Program-made: the position numbers and the translations under genes
Shown here: piece by piece, positions 17,246 to 25,573 of the stretch
How the letters are laid out: every line of letters starts with the position of its first letter
Numbering within the stretch: position 1 is the stretch's first letter
From: Patulibacter sp. SYSU D01012
Lineage (GTDB): Bacteria > Actinomycetota > Thermoleophilia > Solirubrobacterales > Solirubrobacteraceae
Assembly: GCF_017916475.1 (NCBI RefSeq)
Contig: NZ_JAFMTB010000001.1
Location: 1,764,043-1,828,042 of the forward strand
Direction: 5' to 3'
DNA: 64,000 bases
Notes under the pieces: model-generated
The model's database searches: none
Told to the model about the DNA's origin: nothing
The model's input: the letters and a program-made list of their open reading frames with translations, nothing else

Positions 17246-18628
17246 GTGCACCCACGCTCATCCGCCGCCCTGCTGGGCGGCGCGATCGCCACCTGCGCGC
17301 TCGCCGCGCTCGTCCCCGCCCCGGCCCTCGCGGCCGACGGCACCTACGCCGTCTACGCCTGCAAGGGCCCCACGGGCGCGCCCGTCGGCGTGGCCGGCTG
17401 GAGCCCGGCGGCGACGTCGGAGGCGCAGGCGACGAACGGCTGCTCCGGCGGCGGCCCGTTCGCCGTCGCGCTGAACGCGAACGCTCACGGCGGACAGGGC
17501 GGCCAGTGGTCGTTCGCCGCGCCCGCCGGCACGCGCATCGCCGGCCTGACGGCGCTCCGGGTGTCCCAGGGCTTCGCCGGCACCGCGAACAACTCGGCGA
17601 CGTACGCGATCACCGCGACCGGCAGCGCGCCCGACGGCAACCGCAAGGACCTCGAGCGCTGCGTGAAGGACGGCGACGCCTGCCAGACCGAGCTGACCGC
17701 CCCGGTGTCGAAGCCCGGCCTCGACGCCGCCGGCGTCACGATCGGGCTGACCTGCGGCCTGTCGGCGTTCGAGGTCTGCCCGAACCCGCCGACGACCGTC
17801 TCGATCGGCCAGGCCGTCGTCAGCCTGAAGGACGACGCCAAGCCCGTCGTCGGCAACAACGCGATCCTCGACGAGGGCGAGACGAGCGGCACTCTGGCCG
17901 TCCGCTTCGACGCGACCGACCAGGGCGGCGGCCTCTACCGCGTCAACACGCTCGTGGACGGGCAGCCGTTCGCGTCCGAGGGGCTCGGCGGCGCCGACTG
18001 CGTCGACGCGAACCCCGCCGACGGCGACGCGCACCAGTTCCTCGTCCCGCAGCCCTGCGCCGCCGCGGTCGCCGGCCGCGAGGTCCGCGTCGCGTACGGC
18101 CAGCTCCCGCCCGGGCCGCACACCGTGCAGACCGAGGTGGAGGACGCCGCCGGCAACACCCAGGCCGTCTCCGCGGTGCAGTTCCCGAAGGTCAACGGCG
18201 ACGGCGGCCCCGGGAGCGACTACGAGCGCCTGCGGCACGCGCGGATCCGTGCGTGGTTCGGCAGCGGCAAGAAGCACCCGCGCAAGGCCGACGTGCCGTA
18301 CGGCGAGCGCTCCGTGATCCGCGGCAAGGTCGTCGACCGCCGCGGCAAGGGGATCGCCGGCGCGCGGCTCGACGTCTACCACGTGACCCGCGGCGGCCGG
18401 CGGACCCTGGCCAAGACCGGTCTGAAGACCCGCAAGCAGGGCCTCTTCACGTACATCGTGTCGAAGAAGGTCGACACCCGGAAGATCGACCTGACCTACC
18501 GCGCCACCCGCCCGGGCCCGGTCACGAGCGACCTGCGCCTGTCGCTGCGCGTCGTCCGCAAGGGCAAGACGTTCTACCTGAAGCAGAACCGCCCGAAGGC
18601 GGCGAGGAAGGGCGCCCGGCGCCCCTGA
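17246..18628 (+). CDS. Secreted multidomain protein with C-terminal Ig-like/CarboxypepD-type domain
   Basis: A 460-residue exported protein starting at a GTG behind GGAAGGA. The signal peptide is residues 1-29 (cleavage after ALA). The N-terminal 300 residues are cysteine-containing beta-rich modules (YAVYACKGPTG; TCGLSAFEVC; DAKPVVGNNAILDEGE) of a type repeated in solirubrobacterial cell-surface proteins. About 345-445 look like a carboxypeptidase-regulatory/Ig-like sandwich (VIRGKVVDRRGKGIAGARLDV). The C-terminus is strongly basic, possibly binding cell-wall polymers. Function is unknown. A TATAGG/TAGGCT -10-like element at 17147-17154 would give an approximately 85-nt leader. Confidence 0.75.
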   Translation: MHPRSSAALLGGAIATCALAALVPAPALAADGTYAVYACKGPTGAPVGVAGWSPAATSEAQATNGCSGGGPFAVALNANAHGGQGGQWSFAAPAGTRIAGLTALRVSQGFAGTANNSATYAITATGSAPDGNRKDLERCVKDGDACQTELTAPVSKPGLDAAGVTIGLTCGLSAFEVCPNPPTTVSIGQAVVSLKDDAKPVVGNNAILDEGETSGTLAVRFDATDQGGGLYRVNTLVDGQPFASEGLGGADCVDANPADGDAHQFLVPQPCAAAVAGREVRVAYGQLPPGPHTVQTEVEDAAGNTQAVSAVQFPKVNGDGGPGSDYERLRHARIRAWFGSGKKHPRKADVPYGERSVIRGKVVDRRGKGIAGARLDVYHVTRGGRRTLAKTGLKTRKQGLFTYIVSKKVDTRKIDLTYRATRPGPVTSDLRLSLRVVRKGKTFYLKQNRPKAARKGARRP

Positions 18629-18667
18629 CCGCCGGCCCGCCGGCCGCGCCGCCGCGCGGGCCGGCGG
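18629..18667 (+). terminator. Terminator of the secreted-protein gene
   Basis: A perfect 12-bp stem (18629-18640 with 18656-18667), 15-nt loop, starting directly after the TGA. Confidence 0.55.
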
Positions 18668-18669
18668 GC

Positions 18670-18675
18670 TACCCT
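18670..18675 (+). promoter_or_regulatory. -10 box of mutY (leaderless)
   Basis: TACCCT ends 6 nt before the ATG at 18682 and abuts the preceding terminator. Confidence 0.55.
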
Positions 18676-18681
18676 GGCCCG

Positions 18682-19566
18682 ATGCCCGCCGCCCCGCCGA
18701 CCCGCGCGCCCGACGACCGGGACGCGGCGGCGGAGGGGGCGCTCCGGGCCGACCGGGACGCCGCCCGCGACGCGATCCTCGCCTGGTACGGCGAGGTCGC
18801 CCGCGACCTGCCCTGGCGGCGCACCGACGACCCCTACGCGATCCTCGTCTCCGAGGTCATGCTGCAGCAGACGCAGGTCGCGCGGGTCGTCCCACGCTTC
18901 GAGGCGTGGATCGACCGCTGGCCGACGGCGGAGGCGCTCGCCGCCGCGGACCGCCGCGACGTGCTGGCCGCCTGGGTCGGCCTGGGCTACAACTCCCGCG
19001 CCGTGCGGCTGCAGGAGGCGTGCGTCGTCGTCGCGCGCGACGGCTGGCCGGCGTCCGCGGCGGGCCTGCGCGCGCTGCCGGGGATCGGGCCGTACACGGC
19101 CGCGGCGGTGGCCTCGTTCGCGTTCGGCGAGCGCGTGGCGGCCGTCGACACGAACGTCGTGCGCATCAGCGAGCGGCTGGGCCTGGGCGCCCCGGACGAG
19201 CTGCTGCCCGACGACGACCGCGCCGCGACGTGGAACCAGGCGGCGATGGAGCTCGGCGCGACCCGGTGCCGGGCACGGACGGTGGAGTGCGGGGCCTGCC
19301 CGGCCGCGGCGTGGTGCCGGTCGGCGCACGCCGTCGTGATCCCGCCCCGCGGGGCGCGGGGCACCCGGCAGCGGTTCGAGGACAGCGACCGCTACGTCCG
19401 CGGGCGAATCGTCGCCGCGCTGGCGGGCGGGCAGGACCTCGCGGCCGCGCTGCCGGCCGAGGTGACGCCCGAGCGCGTCGAGCGCGCCGTGGCCGGCCTG
19501 GTCCGCGACGGCCTGCTCGTCCACACGGACGACGGTCCGGCCCTCGCGCCGTCAAGCGCCGGTTAA
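18682..19566 (+). CDS. mutY: A/G-specific adenine glycosylase
   Basis: MutY removes adenine mispaired with 8-oxoguanine. The 294-residue protein has the catalytic Glu in VSEVMLQQTQV (Glu 58), the helix-hairpin-helix LPGIGPYTAAAVASFAF, the catalytic Asp in AAVDTNVVRI (about 156) and the [4Fe-4S] ligands in CRARTVECGACPAAAWC (C-x6-C-x2-C-x5-C). After the cluster only about 75 residues remain, so the full NUDIX-like 8-oxoG-sensing domain of E. coli MutY (350 residues) is reduced; short forms are known in actinobacteria. Confidence 0.93.
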   Translation: MPAAPPTRAPDDRDAAAEGALRADRDAARDAILAWYGEVARDLPWRRTDDPYAILVSEVMLQQTQVARVVPRFEAWIDRWPTAEALAAADRRDVLAAWVGLGYNSRAVRLQEACVVVARDGWPASAAGLRALPGIGPYTAAAVASFAFGERVAAVDTNVVRISERLGLGAPDELLPDDDRAATWNQAAMELGATRCRARTVECGACPAAAWCRSAHAVVIPPRGARGTRQRFEDSDRYVRGRIVAALAGGQDLAAALPAEVTPERVERAVAGLVRDGLLVHTDDGPALAPSSAG

Positions 19567-19605
19567 GCCGCCCGCCCGGCGGGCGTGCCGGGCCGGGGCG
19601 TCCGC

Positions 19606-19611
19606 TAGATT
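19606..19611 (+). promoter_or_regulatory. -10 box of the DivIVA-like gene
   Basis: TAGATT, 44 nt before the start; the gene has a conventional leader with GAGAGGAG 5 nt before the GTG. Confidence 0.45.
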
Positions 19612-19655
19612 CGCCACGCCGCGGGCCGCCGGCGCCCGCGCGAGAGAGGAGCGAC

Positions 19656-20492
19656 GTGCCGACGGACCGCCAGAGCATCGAGAAGCGCGACTTCCCCATC
19701 GCCCGCCGGGGGTACGAGACGCACGCCGTCGACGAGCACCTGCGGCGCCTGGCGGACGAGGTCGAGGCCCTGCGCGCCGAGCGCGACGCCGCCCTGGCGG
19801 CCGCCGCCGCGCCCGCCCCGGCGCCCGCGTCGGCGTCGCTCGCCGCCGGCGCGTCCGAGCGCGTGCGGCGCATCGTGGCCGCGGCCGAGGAGACGGCCGA
19901 GAGCCTGGAGCGCGACGCACGGGACGAGGCCGACCGGGTGCGCGCGGACGCCGAGCACGAGGCGCGCGAGCGGGTGTCCGCCGTCCGCGGCGCCACCACG
20001 TCGCTGCTGCAGCGGGTGGCGGCGCTCGACGCCGAGGTGGGGCGCGTCCTGGAGGACCTGGGCGGCGAGGTGCCGGCCGCCGTGGCCGGCAGCGTCTCGC
20101 CCGAGTCGCGGCACGTGACCGCCGGTGCCCCCGACGGCGGCCTGCCGACGCCCGAGCAGCTCGACGCGCCCGCGGCGCCCGTCGTGGAGCCCGACCCCGA
20201 ACCGGCCCCGGCGCCGGCCGCGTCCAGCGCGACCCCTCCCGCCGCGCCGGATCCTGTGCCGTCCGCGGTCGCCGGCCCCGCGCCTACCACGCCCCCGACC
20301 GCCGCGCCCGCGCCCGCCGCGACGACCCCGCCGGCCGAGCGCAGCACGGACGAGGCCGGCGCCCGCCTCGTCGCGCTCGACCTGCTGCTGGACGGCACGC
20401 CGCGCGAGGAGATCGACCGGCGCCTGGCCGAGCGCTACGCGCTGCCCGACCGCGCGGGCCTGCTCGACGAGCTGTACGCCCGCCAGGGCTGA
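19656..20492 (+). CDS. DivIVA-domain coiled-coil protein
   Basis: A 278-residue protein from the GTG behind GAGAGGAG. Residues 1-45 are a DivIVA/GpsB N-terminal lipid-binding domain (DFPIARRGYETHAVDEHLRRLADEVEALRAERD). A long coiled coil follows (about 65-135), then a Pro/Ala-rich linker (about 145-235) and a short C-terminal helix-turn-helix-like stretch (LLLDGTPREEIDRRLAERYAL). DivIVA proteins mark curved membranes at poles and septa and recruit division or cell-wall factors. It is shorter in coiled coil than canonical Wag31, so it may be a paralogue rather than the essential polar protein. Confidence 0.8.
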   Translation: MPTDRQSIEKRDFPIARRGYETHAVDEHLRRLADEVEALRAERDAALAAAAAPAPAPASASLAAGASERVRRIVAAAEETAESLERDARDEADRVRADAEHEARERVSAVRGATTSLLQRVAALDAEVGRVLEDLGGEVPAAVAGSVSPESRHVTAGAPDGGLPTPEQLDAPAAPVVEPDPEPAPAPAASSATPPAAPDPVPSAVAGPAPTTPPTAAPAPAATTPPAERSTDEAGARLVALDLLLDGTPREEIDRRLAERYALPDRAGLLDELYARQG

Positions 20493-20497
20493 GCCCG

Positions 20498-20519
20498 CGC
20501 CGGGGCCTACGCCCCGGCG
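20498..20519. terminator. Bidirectional terminator, DivIVA-like gene / aldolase
   Basis: A perfect 9-bp stem (20498-20506 with 20511-20519) and 4-nt loop lies in the 14-bp gap between convergent genes; the loop contains the aldolase stop codon. Confidence 0.55.
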
Positions 20520-21346
20520 AGCGTGCGGGCCACGCGCTCCGCGGCCTCGGCGATCGCGTCGCGGCCGGCGGCCAGGTACGGCCGCGGGTCGACCAGCTCC
20601 GGCCGCTCGGCGAGCGTCCCGCGGACCGCGCCGGTGAACGCGACGTTGAGCAGCGTGCCGACGTTGACCTTCACCATCCCCGCGGCCACGGCGGCGCGCA
20701 GCTCGTCGTCGGGAACCCCGGACGAGCCGTGCAGCACGAGCGGTACGGGCACGGCGGCGCGCAGGGCCGCGATCCGCTCGCGGTCCAGCCGCGCGGTCCG
20801 GTCGGTCATCTTGTGCGACGAGCCGACCGCGACGGCGAGGGCGTCGACGCGCGTGCGGCGGACGTAGTCCGCGGCCGCGTCCGGGTCGGTGCCCGCGCCG
20901 ACGGTGTGGTCGCCGTCCTTGCCGCCGACCTCGCCGAGCTCGCCCTCGAGCCACACCCCGGCGCCGCGCGCCCAGGCCGCGGCGTCCGCGGTGGCGGCGA
21001 CGTTGTCCTCGTCCGCCGCCGACGACGCGTCGAACATGACGGACGAGAACCCCGCGGCCGCGGCGGCGCGGAGCAGTGCCGGGTCCTCGGCGTGGTCCAG
21101 GTGCAGCGCGACGGGCACCGCCGCCTCGCCGGCCAGCGCCACGAGCGCCGCCGCGACGGGGCGCAGGGTGCCCCGGCGGTGCGCGACGGCGTTCTGGCTG
21201 AGCTGCAGGATCACGGGCCGGCCGGCGGCCTCGGCGCCCGCGACGATGCCCTCGGCGTGCTCCAGGCCGATGACGTTGAACGCGGCGATCCCGCGGCGCT
21301 CGTCGCGCGCCGGGGCCAGGATGTCGCGGATGTGGACTGCGGGCAT
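20507..21346 (-). CDS. Class II (zinc) ketose-bisphosphate aldolase, GatY/KbaY/FbaA family
   Basis: A 279-residue class II aldolase. It has AAFNVIGLEHAEGIVAGAE at the N-terminus, zinc-ligand motif ALHLDHAED (H-x-D-H, about 80-88), SVMFDASSA, the GELGEVGGKDGD loop, LHGSSGVPDDELRAAV and the phosphate-binding KVNVGTLLNVAF. The family splits fructose- or tagatose-1,6-bisphosphate, or a related ketose phosphate, into dihydroxyacetone phosphate and an aldehyde. It diverges from the FGGY kinase-DeoR-phosphofructokinase operon and shares its 93-bp control region, so it probably performs the cleavage step of that pathway. Confidence 0.88.
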   Translation of the reverse strand: MPAVHIRDILAPARDERRGIAAFNVIGLEHAEGIVAGAEAAGRPVILQLSQNAVAHRRGTLRPVAAALVALAGEAAVPVALHLDHAEDPALLRAAAAAGFSSVMFDASSAADEDNVAATADAAAWARGAGVWLEGELGEVGGKDGDHTVGAGTDPDAAADYVRRTRVDALAVAVGSSHKMTDRTARLDRERIAALRAAVPVPLVLHGSSGVPDDELRAAVAAGMVKVNVGTLLNVAFTGAVRGTLAERPELVDPRPYLAAGRDAIAEAAERVARTLAGA

Positions 21347-21365
21347 GGGCTCCTCGGGACGCCGC

Positions 21366-21394
21366 TTGACAACTCCAACGCTTCGCAACAATAT
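21366..21394 (+). promoter_or_regulatory. Promoter of the FGGY kinase operon
   Basis: TTGACA (21366-21371), 17-bp spacer, CAATAT (21389-21394): the best consensus-like vegetative promoter in the window, giving an approximately 39-nt leader. Confidence 0.6.
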
Positions 21395-21410
21395 CCACCG
21401 AACTCCAATG
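21371..21410. promoter_or_regulatory. Probable DeoR-family operator repeats
   Basis: AACTCCAACG (21371-21380) recurs as ATATCCACCG (21391-21400) and AACTCCAATG (21401-21410), in 10-bp phase and overlapping the -35/-10 region. Phased direct repeats are typical binding sites of DeoR-type sugar regulators such as the one encoded two genes downstream. Confidence 0.5.
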
Positions 21411-21439
21411 CGGCAAACGAACGAGACGGGCACGGCCCG

Positions 21440-22771
21440 ATGACGGCGGTCCTGATCGGCCTGGACGTCGGCACCACGTCCGCGAAGGCCGTGGCGCTCG
21501 ACGAGACCGGCGAGGTGCTCGGCGAGGGGCGCCGCCCGACGCCGTGGCGCACCGTGCCGACGGGTGCCGAGCTCGACGCGCTCGCGCTGCTGGACGCGGC
21601 CCGCGCCGCCCTGGCCGACGCGGCGGCGGCCGCCGGCGGCAGGCCCGTCGCGGCCGTGGGGGTGGCCAGCATGGGGGAGTCCGGCGTGCTGCTCGACGGC
21701 CGCGGCACCCCCGTCGCGCCCGTGATCGCCTGGCACGACCGGCGGGACGAGGCCGAGGTGGCGCGGCTCGGCGCCGACCTGGGCGCCGACGCGCTCGCCG
21801 TGCGCACCGGCCTGCCGCTGCGCGCCCAGTGGAGCCTGACGAAGCACCGCTGGCTGCTCGACCACCACGAGGGCGCGCGGTCCGCCGTCCGCCGCCTGGG
21901 CGTGGCGGAGTGGATCGTCCGCGGGCTCGGCGGGGAGGAGTCGAGCGAGGCCTCGCTCGCCTCGCGCACGGGCTGGCTCGAGCTGACCGGTCGCGCCTGG
22001 TGGGCCGAGGCGCTCGAGTGGTCGGGGGCGACGGCCGGGCTGCTGCCGCCGCTCGCCGGCGCCGGGACGCCGCTCGGCGTCGTCACGGCCTCCGGCCTGC
22101 CGGACGCGCTCGCCGGCGCCGTCCTCGCGGTCGCCGGCCACGACCACCAGGCGGCGGCGGTCGGCCTGGACGCCGCCGGACCGGGCGACCTGCTCGACTC
22201 GTGCGGGACCGCCGAGGCGCTCATCCGCACCGTCGCCCCCGACCTGCGCGCGGACGCCATCCGTCGCCTCGTCGCCGCCGGCACCACCGTCGGCTGGCAC
22301 GCCGCCGCCGGCTGCTGGTGCGTCCTGGGCGGGACGGAGGGCGGCCTGCTGCTGGGCCGCGTGCTCGAGCGCCTCGGCGTCGGGTCGCAGGGCCTGGCGG
22401 CCCTGGACGCCGAGGCGGGCGCCGCCGCCGACGTCGCCGTCCGCGTGGTGCGCGGCGTCGACGGGGACGTGCGGATCGAGCCGCCGGACGCGCCGGCCGG
22501 CGCCGTCTGGCGGGCCGCGGTCGCCGCGGCGGGCGAGGACGCGCGCGGGCTGCACGCGGCCATCGCGGACGTCGTCGGCCCCGCCGAGCGGGTCGTCGTC
22601 ACCGGCGGCTGGGCCCGCAGCGCCACCGTCCGCGCCGCCAAGCGGGCGACCCTCGGGCCCTTCGAGCGGCGCACGGACGGCGAGCCGGGCGCGCGCGGGG
22701 CCGCGCTCCTGGCCGGCCTGGCGGCGGGCGTCTACGCCGACCGCCGCGAGTTCCCGGAGCCGCCCCGGTGA
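21440..22771 (+). CDS. FGGY-family carbohydrate kinase
   Basis: A 443-residue FGGY kinase. It has the ATP-fold opener IGLDVGTTSAKAVALDE (7-23), ASMGESGVLLD, IAWHDRRDEAEV with the catalytic Asp region, the second-domain AVAGHDHQAAAVGLDAAGPGDLLDSCGTAE, and C-terminal VVVTGGWARSATVRAAK. By family it phosphorylates a pentose, hexulose or polyol. The neighbours (1-phosphofructokinase family and class II aldolase) suggest a ketohexose phosphorylated at C1 or C6, then made into a bisphosphate and cleaved. The exact sugar is not determinable. The start is the ATG at 21440; its end overlaps the deoR GTG. Confidence 0.88.
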   Translation: MTAVLIGLDVGTTSAKAVALDETGEVLGEGRRPTPWRTVPTGAELDALALLDAARAALADAAAAAGGRPVAAVGVASMGESGVLLDGRGTPVAPVIAWHDRRDEAEVARLGADLGADALAVRTGLPLRAQWSLTKHRWLLDHHEGARSAVRRLGVAEWIVRGLGGEESSEASLASRTGWLELTGRAWWAEALEWSGATAGLLPPLAGAGTPLGVVTASGLPDALAGAVLAVAGHDHQAAAVGLDAAGPGDLLDSCGTAEALIRTVAPDLRADAIRRLVAAGTTVGWHAAAGCWCVLGGTEGGLLLGRVLERLGVGSQGLAALDAEAGAAADVAVRVVRGVDGDVRIEPPDAPAGAVWRAAVAAAGEDARGLHAAIADVVGPAERVVVTGGWARSATVRAAKRATLGPFERRTDGEPGARGAALLAGLAAGVYADRREFPEPPR

Positions 22772-23541
22772 CCGGTCGCGCCCCCTTCTCCGCGGAGCGC
22801 CGCCGCGTCATCCTGGACGCGCTGCGCACCCGCGGTCGCGTCGGCGCCGCCGAGATCGCCGACGAGCTCGGCGTGACCGGCGAGACCGTGCGCCGCGACC
22901 TGATCGCGCTCGAGCGCGAGGGACGCCTGGCGCGCGTCCACGGCGGAGCGGTCCCGCTCGACCGCACCGTCGCGGAGCCCAGCGTCTCCGCCCGCGTGGG
23001 CCTGGACGGCGAGAAGCGCCGGATCGCGCGCGCCGCCCTCGCGCACGTGCCCGCGTCGGGGACGATCCTGCTCGACGCCGGATCGACGACCGTCCGCCTC
23101 GCCGAGCTGCTGCCCGCGACCGGCGACCTGGCCGTCTTCACGAACGCGCTGCCGATCGCCACGCACCTGCTCGAGCGCACCGAGCTCGAGGTGCACCTGC
23201 TCGGCGGCCGGATGCGCCGCCCGACCGAGGCGAGCGTCGGGCCGTGGGCGGGCGCCGCGCTGCGCGACCTGAACGTGGACGTCGTCTTCGCCGGCGTCAA
23301 CGGGATCTCGCTCGAGCGCGGGCTGACGACCCCCGACGCCGCCGAGGCCGAGGTGAAGGGCCTGATGCTCGCCGCCGGCCGCCGCAGGATCGTGCTGGCC
23401 GACCGCACGAAGCTCGGCGTCGCCCGCCTGCACCGGCACGGCGGGCTCGAGGACGTGGACCTGCTCGTCACGGACGACGAGGCCGACGACGAGGCCCTCG
23501 CCGCGCTGCGGCGCGCGGGCGTGGAGGTGGAGACCGCATGA
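22768..23541 (+). CDS. DeoR-family transcriptional regulator
   Basis: A 257-residue regulator whose GTG overlaps the kinase TGA (GTGA). It has an N-terminal DeoR winged helix (RRRVILDALRTRGRVGAAEIADELGVTGETVRRDLIALEREG) followed by RVHGGAV and a DeoRC sugar-phosphate sensor domain (SGTILLDAGSTT; FTNALPIATHL; LLGGRMRR; KGLMLAAGRRRIVLADRTK). Family members repress sugar operons and release DNA on binding a phosphorylated intermediate. Its likely targets are the phased repeats at 21371-21410 between aldolase and kinase. It is encoded inside the operon it should control. Confidence 0.93.
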   Translation: MTGRAPFSAERRRVILDALRTRGRVGAAEIADELGVTGETVRRDLIALEREGRLARVHGGAVPLDRTVAEPSVSARVGLDGEKRRIARAALAHVPASGTILLDAGSTTVRLAELLPATGDLAVFTNALPIATHLLERTELEVHLLGGRMRRPTEASVGPWAGAALRDLNVDVVFAGVNGISLERGLTTPDAAEAEVKGLMLAAGRRRIVLADRTKLGVARLHRHGGLEDVDLLVTDDEADDEALAALRRAGVEVETA

Positions 23542-24491
23542 TCGTGACCGTCACGCCCAATCCCAGCCTGGACCGCACGGTCTACCTGGACCGCCTGGAG
23601 CGCGGCCGCGTGCAGTTCGGCGAGCGCGAGATGCTCGAGCCGAGCGGCAAGGGCGTCAACGTCGCCCGCGCGCTGCTGGCCAACGGGCACGCCATCCACG
23701 CCGTGCTGACCGTCGGCGGCGGCGCGGGCCAGGAGATCGCCGTCCGCCTGGAGCAGGAGGGGGTCCCGGCCACGACCGTGCCGGTCGCGGCCCCGAGCCG
23801 CGCGAACGTGCAGATCGTGGAGCCCGACGGGACGATCACGAAGATCAACACGCGCGGGGAGCCGGCCACGTCGGCCGAGCTCGACGGCCTGCTCGTCGCC
23901 ACGCGCGCCGCGGTCACGGACGCGCGCTGGCTCGTCGGCGCGGGCAGCCTGCCGCCCGGCGCCGAGCCGGGCTTCTACGCCGCGGCGTGCCGACACGCGC
24001 ACGCGGTCGGCGCGCGCTTCGCCCTCGACACGACGGGCCGGGCGCTCGCGGCGGCGCTGCCGGCCGGCCCCGACGTCGTCAAGCCGAACGCGGACGAGCT
24101 CGCCGAGGCGGTCGGCCGGCCCGTGCGGACGCTCGGCGAGGCCACGGACGGCGCGCGCGTGCTGCTGCGCCGCGGCGCGCGCAACGTCGTCGTCAGCCTG
24201 GGGCCGGACGGCGCGCTGCTCGTCTCGCCGGACGGGGTGCACCACGCGGCCGGGCGCCCGGCGCAGGTGCGCAGCACGGTCGGCGCGGGCGACGCGCTGC
24301 TCGCGGGGTTCGTCGCCGAGGGCGGCGTCGGGCCCGCCGCGCTGCGCTCGGCCGTGGCGTGGGCGACCGCCGCGGTGGGCGTCGCCGGCAGCCACGTGCC
24401 GCGGGTCACGCGGGCGGACCTCGACGCCATCGTCGTGGTCGCCGATCCGGCCGACCGTCCCCTCGCGGACGCCGGCGTCCTGGCCGCCTGA
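23538..24491 (+). CDS. 1-phosphofructokinase / tagatose-6-phosphate kinase family (PfkB, LacC/FruK type)
   Basis: A 317-residue PfkB-superfamily kinase of the LacC/FruK branch. It opens with MIVTVTPNPSLDRTVYLDRL and has PSGKGVNVARAL (about 36-47), a substrate loop INTRGEPATSAEL, KPNADELAEAVG and the catalytic anion hole STVGAGDALLAGFVAEGG (about 252-269). It phosphorylates a ketose monophosphate to the 1,6-bisphosphate, feeding the aldolase encoded across the divergent promoter. ATGA overlap with deoR makes it translationally coupled. Without a PTS nearby, the FGGY kinase is the likely source of its substrate. Confidence 0.88.
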   Translation: MIVTVTPNPSLDRTVYLDRLERGRVQFGEREMLEPSGKGVNVARALLANGHAIHAVLTVGGGAGQEIAVRLEQEGVPATTVPVAAPSRANVQIVEPDGTITKINTRGEPATSAELDGLLVATRAAVTDARWLVGAGSLPPGAEPGFYAAACRHAHAVGARFALDTTGRALAAALPAGPDVVKPNADELAEAVGRPVRTLGEATDGARVLLRRGARNVVVSLGPDGALLVSPDGVHHAAGRPAQVRSTVGAGDALLAGFVAEGGVGPAALRSAVAWATAAVGVAGSHVPRVTRADLDAIVVVADPADRPLADAGVLAA

Positions 24492-24627
24492 GGGCCGCGC
24501 GCGGGCAGCCGGGGGCGGGTGCCGCAGGACTGGGGGCGCGGGCCACGTCGTCGCGGGCCGCGTCGGGCCGCGCCGCGTCCTCGCTGGCCCGGTCGCGCCG
24601 GGCCCCCGCGGCCGGGCGCCGCGCGGC

Positions 24628-25560
24628 TCAGACCTCGTCGCGGCGGGGCGGGTCCGCGCCGGGGCGCGCGCAGGTGCGGGCGGCGACGCGGCAGGCGAAG
24701 GCGGCGGCCTCGGTCAGCCGGTCCGTGCGCGCCAGGTCGGCCCGGCCCAGGCCCTGCTCGTGCCACCAGGCGACGAAGCCCCCGGCGAACGCGTCGCCGG
24801 CGCCGATCGTGTCGGCGACCTCGACCCGCGGGGCGGGCACGGCCCGGACGTCGTCGCGGGTGACGACGAGCGCCCCGTCGCCGCCCACGGTGACCAGGCC
24901 GACGGCGCCGGGGGCGTCGACGAGGAGCGCGCGCATCGCGTCGGCGGGCGCCAGGCCGGGCCGCAGCCACGCCAGGTCGTCGTCGCTGGCCTTCACGACG
25001 TCCGTGCGGCGCAGGATCCGGCCGAGCCGCGCGCGGTAGGCGTCCGCGTCCGGGACGGCGGCCGGGCGGCAGTTGGGGTCGAGCAGCACGAGCGTGGCGT
25101 CGTCCGCCGCGGCGACGAGGCCTTCGAGCGTCGACGCCGTCGGGTCGAAGACGAGGCCGAGGGTGCCGACGCAGAGCGCGGCGACCCGCGCGGGCAGCGC
25201 GGCGCGGGCGGCCTCGGGCGTCAGGCCCGGGGCCGACGTGCCGGCGACGTAGAAGCCGTAGCGGGCCGAGCCGTCGGGGCCCACGTCGGCGAGCGCGAGG
25301 GTCGTCGGATCGTCCGTCGCGACGGCGGGGGACAGGTCGACGCCGTCGTCCTGCAGCGCGGCGCGCAGGCGGACGCCGAACGGATCCGACGACAGCCGGC
25401 CCAGGTACGCGGCCGGCGCGCCGAGCCGTGCGGCCGCGCGGGCGGCGTTGAACGGGCCGCCGCCGGCGTGCGCCGCCACGCGTCCGTCCGCGGCCGGGAC
25501 GAGGTCGATCAGCGCCTCGCCCGCCACGACGATGACGCCGTCTCCGTCCCCCTGGTGCAC
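24628..25560 (-). CDS. PfkB-family carbohydrate kinase, fructokinase-like
   Basis: A 310-residue ribokinase/PfkB protein nearest to bacterial fructokinases. It has VVAGEALIDLVPAADG (about 9-24), the sugar-binding HAGGGPFNAARAAARLG, GRLSSDPFGVRLRAALQDDGVD, LLDPNCRPAAV, KASDDDLAWLRPG and the catalytic DTIGAGDAFAGGF. The start is placed at the GTG 25560 because TACCAT lies 7 nt upstream. A LacI-type operator overlaps that -10 box, tying the gene to the epimerase and oxidase operons. Expected product: a sugar 6-phosphate, with fructose 6-phosphate most likely. It is divergent from the MFS gene. Confidence 0.85.
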   Translation of the reverse strand: MHQGDGDGVIVVAGEALIDLVPAADGRVAAHAGGGPFNAARAAARLGAPAAYLGRLSSDPFGVRLRAALQDDGVDLSPAVATDDPTTLALADVGPDGSARYGFYVAGTSAPGLTPEAARAALPARVAALCVGTLGLVFDPTASTLEGLVAAADDATLVLLDPNCRPAAVPDADAYRARLGRILRRTDVVKASDDDLAWLRPGLAPADAMRALLVDAPGAVGLVTVGGDGALVVTRDDVRAVPAPRVEVADTIGAGDAFAGGFVAWWHEQGLGRADLARTDRLTEAAAFACRVAARTCARPGADPPRRDEV

Positions 25561-25567
25561 GGGCGCT

Positions 25568-25573
25568 ATGGTA
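25568..25573 (-). promoter_or_regulatory. -10 box of the fructokinase-like gene (leaderless)
   Basis: Minus-strand TACCAT ends 7 nt before the GTG at 25560 and is overlapped by the LacI-type operator. On the plus strand TATGGT (25567-25572) could serve as the MFS -10. Confidence 0.5.

Noticed and set aside
18682-19566. Truncated MutY as an anomaly
   Set aside because: The shortened C-terminal domain is common among actinobacterial MutY proteins and all catalytic and cluster residues are present.
24492-24627. 136-bp gap after the 1-phosphofructokinase-type gene
   Set aside because: Only GC-rich sequence without a convincing ORF, promoter or perfect long hairpin.
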